A stretch of DNA of 20,940 nt from DYCT01 sp051875715. GTDB lineage: Bacteria > Bacteroidota > Bacteroidia > Bacteroidales > Bacteroidaceae. Below, piece after piece: positions 7,954 through 15,256 of the stretch. Made by a program: the position numbers and the translations under genes. The notes below the pieces were generated by a model, which worked only from the letters and a program-made list of their open reading frames with translations, did not search any database and was not told the origin of the DNA. The stretch spans positions 1 to 20,940 of the forward strand of contig JBJEHD010000019.1 of assembly GCA_051875715.1 (NCBI GenBank), in the 5' to 3' direction. Position 1 is the first letter of the stretch. Each line of letters opens with the position of its first letter.

Positions 7954-9452
7954 CACTCACAGCGGGAAACATCCTTCTGGTCTGCTCCGTGCTCCTGTTC
8001 GTGAGCATCGTGGTCAGCAAAACCGGCTACAAGGTGGGCATCCCCACCCTGCTCCTGTTCCTGTTCGTCGGGATGCTATTCGGCAGCGACGGACTGGGCA
8101 TTCAGTTCTACGACGCCGAAGACGCCCAGTTCGTCGGCATGGTGGCCCTGAGCATCATCCTCTTCTCGGGCGGCATGGACACGCGCCTGGCGGACATACG
8201 CCCCGTGCTAGCCCAGGGGCTGCTACTCTCCACCGTCGGCGTGCTGCTCACCACCCTCTTCACCGGGCTGTTCGTCCACTGGATCTCCGGCTTCTCGCAC
8301 GTCAGCATCACGCTGACGCTCGCCACCTCGATGCTGCTGGCCGCCACCATGTCGTCCACCGACTCGGCCTCGGTGTTCAACATCCTCCGCTCGCAGCAGA
8401 TGAACCTGAAGCACAACCTGCGCCCCATGCTCGAACTGGAAAGCGGAAGCAACGACCCCATGGCCTACATGCTCACCCTCGTACTCATCCAGTTCATACA
8501 GAGCGGCGGACTGGGCTGGAGCCACGTGGCCGCCTCGTTTGCCGTGCAGTTCGTCGTAGGCGGGGCCGCCGGCTACCTGCTCGGGAAGGCCGCCGTGTGG
8601 GTCATCAACCGCATCGACCTGCCCAACCCCTCGCTCTACCCCATCCTCCTGCTGAGCTTCGTGTTCTTCATCTTCACCGTCACCGACCTGGCCGGAGGCA
8701 ACGGCTACCTGGCCGTCTACCTGGCCGGCATCCTGGTGGGCAACGCCCGCATCACCAACCGGCGCGAGATAGCCACCTTCATGGACGGGCTGACGTGGCT
8801 CTTCCAAATCCTCATGTTCCTCGTCCTGGGCCTGCTGGTCAACCCGCACGAGATGCTCGGCGTGGCCCTGCCCGCCACGGCCATCGGCCTGTTCATGATG
8901 CTCGTGGCCCGTCCGCTCAGCGTGACGGCCTGCCTGCTCCCCTTCCGGCGCATCACCCCGAAGAGCCGCCTGTTCGTCTCGTGGGTGGGGCTGCGCGGAG
9001 CCGTCCCCATCATCTTCGCCACCTATCCCGTCGTGGCCGACATCCCCTGCTCCAACCAGTTGTTCAACATCGTCTTCTTCATCACCATCCTCTCGCTGGT
9101 GGTGCAAGGGTCCACCATCTCGCGCCTCGCACGCCGGCTCCGGCTGGACCTCCCCCTCCCCCCGAGCGGCAACACCTTCGGAGTGGAACTGCCCGACGAG
9201 ATAGACAGCCAGTTGAGCGACCTCGTGCTGACGGAAGAGATGCTGGCCCGGGGAGACCAACTGAAGGACATGAACCTGCCTGCCGGCACGCTGGTGGTGC
9301 TGGTGAAGCGGGACGACGAATTCCTGATCCCCAACGGGACGGTACGGCTGAAAGCAGGCGACAAACTCCTCCTCATCTCGGAAGGCCGGGACGGAACCCC
9401 CTCCGCACCCGTCATCCCCCGGAAGAACGAGGCGTTAAAAGACCTTAAATAA
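7950..9452 (+). CDS. CPA1-family cation/proton antiporter with C-terminal RCK_C (TrkA-C) domain
   Basis: A 500-residue inner-membrane protein with about a dozen hydrophobic helices up to residue 395 or so, followed by a soluble tail. Family marks are MSSTDSASVFN (134-144), the exchanger core ESGSNDP (164-170) with the Asn168-Asp169 pair that likely binds cation or proton, and VGLRGAVPI in a late helix. From about residue 410 the tail reads as a TrkA-C/RCK_C domain (PAGTLVVLVKRDDEFLIPNG...LKAGDKLLLIS). This combination is that of the NhaP2/CvrA K+/H+ antiporters; whether K+ or Na+ is moved is not visible. The ATG at 7950 overlaps the Nudix stop. The reading frame is open much further upstream, but that is a shadow of the Nudix gene. 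Confidence 0.93.
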   Translation: MTLTAGNILLVCSVLLFVSIVVSKTGYKVGIPTLLLFLFVGMLFGSDGLGIQFYDAEDAQFVGMVALSIILFSGGMDTRLADIRPVLAQGLLLSTVGVLLTTLFTGLFVHWISGFSHVSITLTLATSMLLAATMSSTDSASVFNILRSQQMNLKHNLRPMLELESGSNDPMAYMLTLVLIQFIQSGGLGWSHVAASFAVQFVVGGAAGYLLGKAAVWVINRIDLPNPSLYPILLLSFVFFIFTVTDLAGGNGYLAVYLAGILVGNARITNRREIATFMDGLTWLFQILMFLVLGLLVNPHEMLGVALPATAIGLFMMLVARPLSVTACLLPFRRITPKSRLFVSWVGLRGAVPIIFATYPVVADIPCSNQLFNIVFFITILSLVVQGSTISRLARRLRLDLPLPPSGNTFGVELPDEIDSQLSDLVLTEEMLARGDQLKDMNLPAGTLVVLVKRDDEFLIPNGTVRLKAGDKLLLISEGRDGTPSAPVIPRKNEALKDLK

Positions 9453-9487
9453 AGAAGGGGCATACCGCTCCGCTCGGCGCAGATGGC

Positions 9488-9495
9488 TACATTTG
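9488..9495 (+). promoter_or_regulatory. Putative -7 element for the acyl-CoA synthetase/addA unit
   Basis: TACATTTG matches TAnnTTTG exactly and lies 33 bases before the preferred ATG at 9529 in the short gap after the antiporter gene. No convincing -33 TTTG is present upstream (the region is CCGCTCCGCTCGG), so this could be a weak promoter or chance. Confidence 0.4.
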
Positions 9496-9528
9496 CGCAC
9501 ATCTTTACCTAAAATGTGCAAAATCTGC

Positions 9529-11190
9529 ATGGAAGAAGAAAATAGTTTCATCGCGCTCGTCCAGCGCAGCATCATGGCCAACTGGGACCAGAATGCTCTG
9601 ACCGACTACAAAGGCCTGACGCTGCAGTACAAGGACGTAGCCCGCAAGATAGAGAAGATACACATCCTGCTCGAAAACGCCGGCATCCGCCCGGGCGACA
9701 AAATAGCCATCTGCGGACGCAACAGCGCCCACTGGTGCACCGCCTTCCTGGCCACCATCACCTACGGCGCCGTCATCGTCCCCATTCTCCACGAGTTCAA
9801 GGCCGACAACGTGCACACCATCGTCAACCACTCCGAGGCCCGGCTGCTGTTTGTAGGCGACCAGATCTGGGAGAACCTGAACGAAGATGCCATGCCAGCC
9901 CTGGAAGGCATCATCGGGCTGAAAGACTTCTCGCTGCTGGTGTCGCGCTCAGCCACGCTGACCTACGCCCGCGAGCACCTCAACGCCATGTACGGACACA
10001 AATACCCCTGCCACTTCCGCCCGGACGACGTGCACTACCGGTGCGAAGAACCCGAACAACTGGCCATCATCAACTACACGTCGGGCACGACGGGATATTC
10101 GAAAGGCGTGATGCTGCCCTACCGGAGCATCCACTCCAACATCCGCTACTGCCACGAGAAAATCCACCTGCAAAGCGGCGACCGCATCGTGTCGATGCTC
10201 CCCATGGGCCACGTGTTCGGCATGGTCTACGACTTCCTCTACGGCATCTGCTGCGGAGCGCACATCTGGTTCCTCACCCGGATGCCGAGCCCGAAGATCA
10301 TCGCCCAGTCGTTTGCCGACATCCAGCCCCGCGTCATCTCGTGCGTCCCCCTGGTGGTGGAGAAAATCATCAAGAAAGACATTCTCCCGAAGGTGGACAA
10401 CCGGGTGGGCAAGTTCCTGCTCCAGGTCCCCTTCGTCAACGACAAGGTGAAAGCGGCCGTCAAGCGCGAAGCCATGAAGGTGTTCGGCGGACAGTTCATC
10501 GAAATCATCATCGGAGGAGCCCCCTTCAATGCCGAAGTGGAAGCCTTCCTCAAGAAAATCGAATTCCCCTACACCATCGCCTACGGCATGACCGAATGCG
10601 GCCCCATCATCTGCTCCAGTTTCTGGACAGACCTCCCGCTGGGCTCGTGCGGAAAAGCGGCCACGGGCATGGAAGTGCGTATCCTGTCCGACGACCCCCT
10701 GCACACACCGGGCGAAATCGTCTGCAAGGGCGAAAACCTCATGACGGGATACTTCAAGAACCCGGAGGCCACGGCCGGAGTCATCGACCGCGACGGATGG
10801 CTCCACACCGGCGACCTGGGCATCATGGACGCCGAAGGCAACGTCTACGTGAAAGGGCGCAGCAAGAACATGCTGCTCACCGCCTCGGGACAGAACATCT
10901 ACCCCGAAGAAATCGAGAGCCGGCTCAACAACATGCCCTACGTGGCCGAGTCGCTCATCGTGCTGCAGCGAGGCAAACTGGTGGCCCTCATCTACCCCGA
11001 CTTCGACGACGCCTATGCCCACGGGCTCACCACCTCCGACATCGACGCCGCCCTCGACCGGAACCGACAGGAACTGAACCAGCAATTGCCGGCTTACGCC
11101 CAAATAGCCAAGGTGAAAACCTATCCCGAAGAATTCGAAAAAACCGCCAAGAAGAGCATCAAACGCTTCCTCTACCAGGAAGCCCGATGA
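9529..11190 (+). CDS. Long-chain fatty acid--CoA ligase (AMP-binding family)
   Basis: ATP-dependent activation of a carboxylic acid, most likely a long-chain fatty acid, to its CoA thioester via an acyl-adenylate. The 553-residue protein has the adenylate-forming motifs in order: P-loop-like YTSGTTGYSKGVML from residue 183, YGMTECGP from 352, GWLHTGDLG near 424-432, and KGRSKNMLLTASGQNIYPEEIE in the hinge/C-terminal domain. The terminal KKSIKRFLYQ provides the late lysine expected for this superfamily. The frame opens at TTG 9493, but that codon lies inside the -7 element. ATG 9514 (MCKIC...) and ATG 9529 (MEEENSFIALVQ) are realistic, and 9529 fits the family start best. Chain-length specificity is inferred. 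The stop overlaps an ATG (11187) in the frame of the next gene. Confidence 0.93.
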   Translation: MEEENSFIALVQRSIMANWDQNALTDYKGLTLQYKDVARKIEKIHILLENAGIRPGDKIAICGRNSAHWCTAFLATITYGAVIVPILHEFKADNVHTIVNHSEARLLFVGDQIWENLNEDAMPALEGIIGLKDFSLLVSRSATLTYAREHLNAMYGHKYPCHFRPDDVHYRCEEPEQLAIINYTSGTTGYSKGVMLPYRSIHSNIRYCHEKIHLQSGDRIVSMLPMGHVFGMVYDFLYGICCGAHIWFLTRMPSPKIIAQSFADIQPRVISCVPLVVEKIIKKDILPKVDNRVGKFLLQVPFVNDKVKAAVKREAMKVFGGQFIEIIIGGAPFNAEVEAFLKKIEFPYTIAYGMTECGPIICSSFWTDLPLGSCGKAATGMEVRILSDDPLHTPGEIVCKGENLMTGYFKNPEATAGVIDRDGWLHTGDLGIMDAEGNVYVKGRSKNMLLTASGQNIYPEEIESRLNNMPYVAESLIVLQRGKLVALIYPDFDDAYAHGLTTSDIDAALDRNRQELNQQLPAYAQIAKVKTYPEEFEKTAKKSIKRFLYQEAR

Positions 11191-11225
11191 CGACCGGCGG
11201 CACACCCCACCAAACCCCGCAGGCC

Positions 11226-14200
11226 ATGGACTCCTCCGAACTCGTCGTCTACAAGGCATCGGCCGGCTCCGGCAAGACCTTCACGCTGGCCGTGGAATAC
11301 ATCCGGCTGCTCCTGGCCGACCCGCGTGCCTACCGAAACATCCTGGCCGTGACCTTCACCAACAAGGCCACGGGCGAGATGAAGGAACGCATCCTCAGCC
11401 AGTTGTGGGGCATCGCCCATGCCGACCCCGCCTCCGAACCCTACCTGGCCCACCTGCGGGGCCGCCTCCCCCTTGCCGACGAACACCTGCGCGAGGCCGC
11501 CCGCACGGCGCTCGACAACATCCTGCACGACTACAGCCGCTTCCGTGTGGAGACCATCGACTCCTTCTTCCAGTCGGTGATGCGGAGTCTGGCCCGCGAA
11601 CTGGAGCAGAACGCCGGACTCGACCTCAGCCTCGACAGCCAGGAGGCCCTAAGCGATGCCGTCGACGCACTCATCGAGAAACTCACACCCCGGTCGCCCG
11701 TGCTGAGCTGGCTGCTGGAGCAAATCAACGAACGCATCAGCCAGGACAGAAACTGGAACGTGGCCGGCGAAATCAAGTCCTTCGGAAGCCACATCTTCGA
11801 CGAGACCTACCTCGAGCACGGCGGCGCCCTACGCGAGAAACTGAACGACCCCGACTTCATCCCCCGGTACCGGAAACTCCTGCTCGCCCTGCAGACCGAC
11901 GTGCTGGAACAGATGAAAGGCTTCAGCGACCAGTTCTACGGCCTGCTCGAGACGGCCGGCCTCTCGCCCTCCGACCTCAACCGGGGCGACAAGGGCATCG
12001 GGAGCTATTTCCGGAAAATCAGCCAGGGCGACCTCGACGAAAAGGTGCGCAACAAGACCGTGCAAGACTGCCTCGAAAGCGCCGAGGCCTGGTCGAACAA
12101 GACCACGAAACTGCGTCCGGCCATCCTCCGCCTGGCCGAGTCCGACCTGGTGCCGCTCCTGCAGACCTGCGAGGAGTTCCGCCAGAAGAACCTGCCCGTC
12201 CTGAACTCGTGCACCCTCTCGCTGAAGCACCTCGACAGCCTGCGCCTGCTCGGACGCATCGACCAGGAACTCCACCTGCAGAACTACGAACAGAACCGCT
12301 TCCTCCTCTCCGAGACCAATGCCCTGCTGCATACCCTCATCCGCGAAGGCGACTCGTCGTTCGTGTTCGAGAAAATCGGGGCGGCCATCCGCCACGTCAT
12401 GATCGACGAGTTCCAAGACACCTCCCACCTGCAGTGGGACAACTTCCGGATGCTGCTGCTCGAAGGCCTCTCGCAAGGGCACGACAGCCTCGTCGTGGGC
12501 GATGTGAAGCAATCCATCTACCGGTGGCGCGGCGCCGACTGGAGCATCCTGAACCGCCTCGAAGGGCACATCGGCCCCTTCCCCATCCGGCAGGAGACAC
12601 TCGGCACCAACCGGCGCAGCGAGGCCCGCATCATCCGCTTCAACAACGGCTTCTTCCCTGCCGCCGTCGACTACATCAACACACTCTACGCCGACACCAT
12701 CGGGACCCAGAACGCCGACCTGCGCCAGGCCTATGCCGACGTGTGCCAGGCCTCGCCGCGCCAGGAAGAACGGGGGTTCGTGGAGGTGTCCGTCGTCCGG
12801 GCCGAAAGTCAGGCCGAATACGTCGAGCAAGCCGTCCGCTCGCTGGCCGACCAGGTGCGCCGCCTGCTCGAGGCCGGCGTCCGTCCGGCCGACATGGCCA
12901 TCCTCGTCCGCAAACGGAAAGAAATCGCCCCCATTGCCGCCTATTTCGAGCAAAACCTGCCGGACTACCCCCTCGTCTCCGACGAAGCCTTCCGACTCGA
13001 CGCCTCGCCGGCCCTGGGACTCCTCGTCGACGCCCTGCGCTGCTTCGTCAGCCCCGACCACGCCATCGCCCGCGCCCGCCTGGCCGTAGGCTACCGGCAG
13101 TGGGTGCTCGGAGCAAATCCTGCGGAGGCCGCCGACGTGCTTCTGCACGGGGCGGAGACCTACCTGCCCGATGCCTACCTCCGCGACGCCGCCGCCCTGC
13201 GCCGCATGCCCCTCTACGAGTTGCTCCACCGGCTGGCGGACCTCTTCCAGTTGTCGCGCATCCCCCAGCAGGAGGGCTACCTGTGCACCTTCTTCGACGG
13301 CGTGCTCGACTACCTGAAACGGGAGCCTGCCGAGCCCTGCGCCTTCCTGCGCCACTGGGACGAGAAACTCTGCTCGCAGACCATCCCTGCAGGCGAGGTG
13401 GCAGGCCTGCGCATCCTCACCATCCACACGTCCAAGGGCCTGGAGTTCCACACGGTGCTCATCCCCTTCTGCGACTGGAAGCTGGAGAACGAACGGCCCG
13501 TACAGGTATGGTGCCAAACCGACCAGCCCCCCTTCGACCAGTTGGACCTCATCCCGGTGGACTACGGCAAGAGCATGGAGCAGTCGGTCTACCGCGCCGA
13601 CTACCGGCACGAGCAACTGCAATTGCTCGTGGACAACCTCAACCTGCTCTACGTGGCCTTCACCCGGGCGGAAAAGAACCTGCTGGTACAGACACGTCCG
13701 GGGCGCGAGGGCACCGTGGCCGACGTGCTCACGCACGCCATCGCCGCCACCTGGGAATGGGACGGCGAGACCCCCTTCGTCCAGGGCGACATCGTCCCGT
13801 CCACCGATGGCAAGTCCGCCGCGCACGGGGTCAACCCGTTGCTGCGCGTGCCGGGCCGGCTGTCCGCCGTGCCGGAGGCAGGAGGCCACCGGCTCCATTT
13901 CCGCCAGTCCAACCGTTCGCACCGATTCCTCCATCCGGGTGCAGCCGATTCCGAGCGTTACATCGACCAGGGCATCCTCCTCCACACCCTATTTTCGGCC
14001 ATCCAGAAGCGGGGCGACGAGATCGAAGCCATCGAGCGGCTCGTACGCGAAGGCGTGATCTCCTCTTCCTCCGAAGCGGCGCGCCTGCAGCATCTGGTGG
14101 AGAAAGCCTTGTCCCACCCCGAGGTGGCCTCGTGGTTCGACGGCACCTACCAGGTGATGAGCGAGCGCGAAATCGCCTACCTCGAAAACGATGTTGTCCA

Positions 14201-14390
14201 TACCTGCCGCCCCGACCGTGTGATGACGTGCGCCGGGCGTGCCCTCGTGGTCGACTTCAAGTTCGGCACGCCCCGTCCGGAGCACCAAGAGCAGGTGCGC
14301 ACCTACGTCTCTCTGCTCGACCGCATGGGCTATACCTCCGTCGAGGGTCGCCTGTGGTACGTCTACCAGGGCCTCGTCGAGTCCGTCTGA
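11226..14390 (+). CDS. addA: UvrD/Rep-family helicase-exonuclease, AddA-like
   Basis: Likely large subunit of an AddAB-type double-strand-break repair complex. From ATG 11226 the protein is 1054 residues. Helicase motifs in order: Walker A ASAGSGKT (11-18), VTFTNKATGEMKERI, DEFQDTSHLQW with Asp394/Glu395 of motif II, VVGDVKQSIYRWRGAD, TNRRSE, LTIHTSKGLEFHTV, and LLYVAFTRAEKNLLV. The C-terminus carries a RecB-type nuclease: HTLFSAI, RPDRVM, DFKFG (Asp1010, Lys1012) and a QVRTY tail, so both activities look intact. ATG 11187 overlaps the previous stop as ATGA and would add 13 non-conserved residues; it may serve in coupling. The AddB-like partner is not adjacent but lies about 2 kb past this stop on the other strand. 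The subfamily name is inferred from the helicase-plus-nuclease architecture. Confidence 0.88.
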   Translation: MDSSELVVYKASAGSGKTFTLAVEYIRLLLADPRAYRNILAVTFTNKATGEMKERILSQLWGIAHADPASEPYLAHLRGRLPLADEHLREAARTALDNILHDYSRFRVETIDSFFQSVMRSLARELEQNAGLDLSLDSQEALSDAVDALIEKLTPRSPVLSWLLEQINERISQDRNWNVAGEIKSFGSHIFDETYLEHGGALREKLNDPDFIPRYRKLLLALQTDVLEQMKGFSDQFYGLLETAGLSPSDLNRGDKGIGSYFRKISQGDLDEKVRNKTVQDCLESAEAWSNKTTKLRPAILRLAESDLVPLLQTCEEFRQKNLPVLNSCTLSLKHLDSLRLLGRIDQELHLQNYEQNRFLLSETNALLHTLIREGDSSFVFEKIGAAIRHVMIDEFQDTSHLQWDNFRMLLLEGLSQGHDSLVVGDVKQSIYRWRGADWSILNRLEGHIGPFPIRQETLGTNRRSEARIIRFNNGFFPAAVDYINTLYADTIGTQNADLRQAYADVCQASPRQEERGFVEVSVVRAESQAEYVEQAVRSLADQVRRLLEAGVRPADMAILVRKRKEIAPIAAYFEQNLPDYPLVSDEAFRLDASPALGLLVDALRCFVSPDHAIARARLAVGYRQWVLGANPAEAADVLLHGAETYLPDAYLRDAAALRRMPLYELLHRLADLFQLSRIPQQEGYLCTFFDGVLDYLKREPAEPCAFLRHWDEKLCSQTIPAGEVAGLRILTIHTSKGLEFHTVLIPFCDWKLENERPVQVWCQTDQPPFDQLDLIPVDYGKSMEQSVYRADYRHEQLQLLVDNLNLLYVAFTRAEKNLLVQTRPGREGTVADVLTHAIAATWEWDGETPFVQGDIVPSTDGKSAAHGVNPLLRVPGRLSAVPEAGGHRLHFRQSNRSHRFLHPGAADSERYIDQGILLHTLFSAIQKRGDEIEAIERLVREGVISSSSEAARLQHLVEKALSHPEVASWFDGTYQVMSEREIAYLENDVVHTCRPDRVMTCAGRALVVDFKFGTPRPEHQEQVRTYVSLLDRMGYTSVEGRLWYVYQGLVESV

Positions 14391-14399
14391 CCCTCCCGC

Positions 14400-14810
14400 T
14401 CAGCGTTTCAGCCGGCTGATGGAGTCGAGATACACCTTCAGGCTCCTCCCCTTCGCCACCCCCAGTTTCCGGCGTATGCGACACCGGTAGGCCGTGATGG
14501 TGGACGTGCCTACCCCCATCAGCCGGGCAATCTCGGCGCAACCTTTCCCCTCCACGATGTAGTTGCATATCTCCAGTTCGTTGGCCGTCAGCCTGGGGTG
14601 TCGCCGGCGGATGTCGCCCACGTATTTCCCCACCTTGCCGCTCAGCGCGTCCACCAGTTGCACAATCTGCTCCTCGCCGATGCGGTCGCTCCGCACAAAG
14701 GCCAACATACGCCCCCACTCCTCCTCGTCGGGGACCACCTCGTCGGGGGCGGAGGCCGGAGCGTTCTTCTTCCGCAGGTTCAGCAGTTCGCATAAAAAAT
14801 CCTTCAGCAT
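14400..14810 (-). CDS. Short LuxR/GerE-type helix-turn-helix transcriptional regulator
   Basis: A 136-residue DNA-binding protein. The C-terminal half (about 74-132) is a LuxR/GerE HTH: LTANELEICNYIVEGKG, then AEIARLMGVGTSTITAYRCR as the helix-turn-helix, then IRRKLGV. The N-terminal 70 residues are charged and helical (EEEWGRMLAFVRSDRIGEEQ), with no receiver domain, TPR or membrane helix, unlike the large Bacteroidetes LuxR-type regulators. That half could act as a dimerisation segment. The ATG at 14810 sits about 20 bases after a predicted transcription start. The stop is 9 bases from the convergent addA stop. Target genes are unknown; the 22-bp repeats just upstream of its own promoter make autoregulation a reasonable guess. 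Confidence is high for the HTH and low for any biological role. Confidence 0.88.
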   Translation of the reverse strand: MLKDFLCELLNLRKKNAPASAPDEVVPDEEEWGRMLAFVRSDRIGEEQIVQLVDALSGKVGKYVGDIRRRHPRLTANELEICNYIVEGKGCAEIARLMGVGTSTITAYRCRIRRKLGVAKGRSLKVYLDSISRLKR

Positions 14811-14837
14811 ACCGTGTCGTTTCTGATTTTTACGCCC

Positions 14838-14869
14838 CGAAGGTAGCCTTTTCCCCCCATCCAGCCAAA
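14838..14869 (-). promoter_or_regulatory. Bacteroidales-type promoter of the LuxR-type gene
   Basis: Read on the minus strand: -33 TTTG (14869-14866), 20 bases of spacing, then TACCTTCG (14845-14838), a seven-of-eight fit to TAnnTTTG counting the free positions. The predicted start of transcription would be near 14831, about 20 bases before the ATG at 14810. Spacing and position are what is expected of sigma-ABfr promoters. Confidence 0.6.
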
Positions 14870-14891
14870 CGATTCCTCACGCAAAAGCCGA

Positions 14892-14979
14892 CGCCTACCC
14901 TCCCAAGTCCGCGAGCATACCCTCCCGGGCCCACGAGCATACCCTCTCGAGCCCGCGAGCATACCCTCCCAAAGCCATG
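14892..14979. repeat. Four tandem 22-bp repeats upstream of the LuxR-type promoter
   Basis: Units at 14892-14913, 14914-14935, 14936-14957 and 14958-14979, each 22 bases with no spacer. All share the core TACCCTCCC or TACCCTCTC, and units 2-4 begin AGCATACC. The variable part between core and unit end often makes a 6-bp palindrome (CCCGGG in unit 2, CTCGAG in unit 3). The period equals about two helical turns, so the same sequence faces one side of the DNA. The minus strand is G-run-rich (GGGAGGG in each of three units), so it could also fold as a quadruplex. The array ends 22 bases upstream of the -33 box of the LuxR-type gene. Outside the array and the two promoters, the gene-free stretch 14811-15136 shows nothing I can name. 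Confidence 0.8.
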
Positions 14980-15065
14980 CGCCGCCCCGCCCTCGGGCAC
15001 TTTCCTGCAAACCTCTGATAATCAGCCAAACGAAAAATTTCTTTGAAAAAACTTTGCCTTCCCTC

Positions 15066-15095
15066 TTGCAGGTTTCAAAAATATGCCTACCTTTG
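15066..15095 (+). promoter_or_regulatory. Promoter of tRNA-Asp
   Basis: TTG (15066-15068), 19 bases, then TACCTTTG (15088-15095), a perfect -7 element at the canonical distance. The predicted start lies near 15102, about 35 bases before the mature tRNA 5' end. It is one of the two best-formed promoters in the window. Confidence 0.7.
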
Positions 15096-15136
15096 CAACC
15101 GCAATCGAGAGAGATAGCCTACGAAATGAAAAACCT

Positions 15137-15213
15137 GGTGCGTTAGTTCAGCTGGTTAGAATACATGCCTGTCACGCATGGGGTCACGGGTTCGAGTCCC
15201 GTACGCACCGCCA
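15137..15213 (+). tRNA. tRNA-Asp (anticodon GTC)
   Basis: A complete cloverleaf can be drawn. The acceptor stem GGTGCGT (15137-15143) pairs fully with ACGCACC (15203-15209), the discriminator is G at 15210, and the CCA (15211-15213) is encoded. The D arm is GTTCAGCTGGTTAGAAT, the anticodon stem is CATGC/GCATG around loop CTGTCAC with anticodon GTC, and the T arm is ACGGG-TTCGAGT-CCCGT. The anticodon and the G discriminator together support aspartate identity. No intron and no stem-loop terminator follow it; a secreted-protein gene starts 43 bases downstream. Confidence 0.97.
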
Positions 15214-15256
15214 GTAAAAGCCTGAGACGGCCAACCTACACATACGTTTACATACA

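Noticed and set aside
9493..9528. TTG start at 9493 for the acyl-CoA synthetase
   Set aside because: That codon lies within the TACATTTG -7 element. The ATG at 9529 matches the expected family N-terminus.
14892..14979. CRISPR array
   Set aside because: Repeats are 22 bases with no spacers, only four units, and no cas genes in the window.
14804..15010. 68-residue minus-strand ORF through the 22-bp repeats
   Set aside because: A 22-base period is not a multiple of three, so units are read in different frames. The product is Gly/Arg-rich and overlaps the better-supported promoter.
15197..15213. Integration (att) duplication of the tRNA-Asp 3' end
   Set aside because: I looked for a second copy of the tRNA 3' sequence further right and saw none, and there is no integrase gene.
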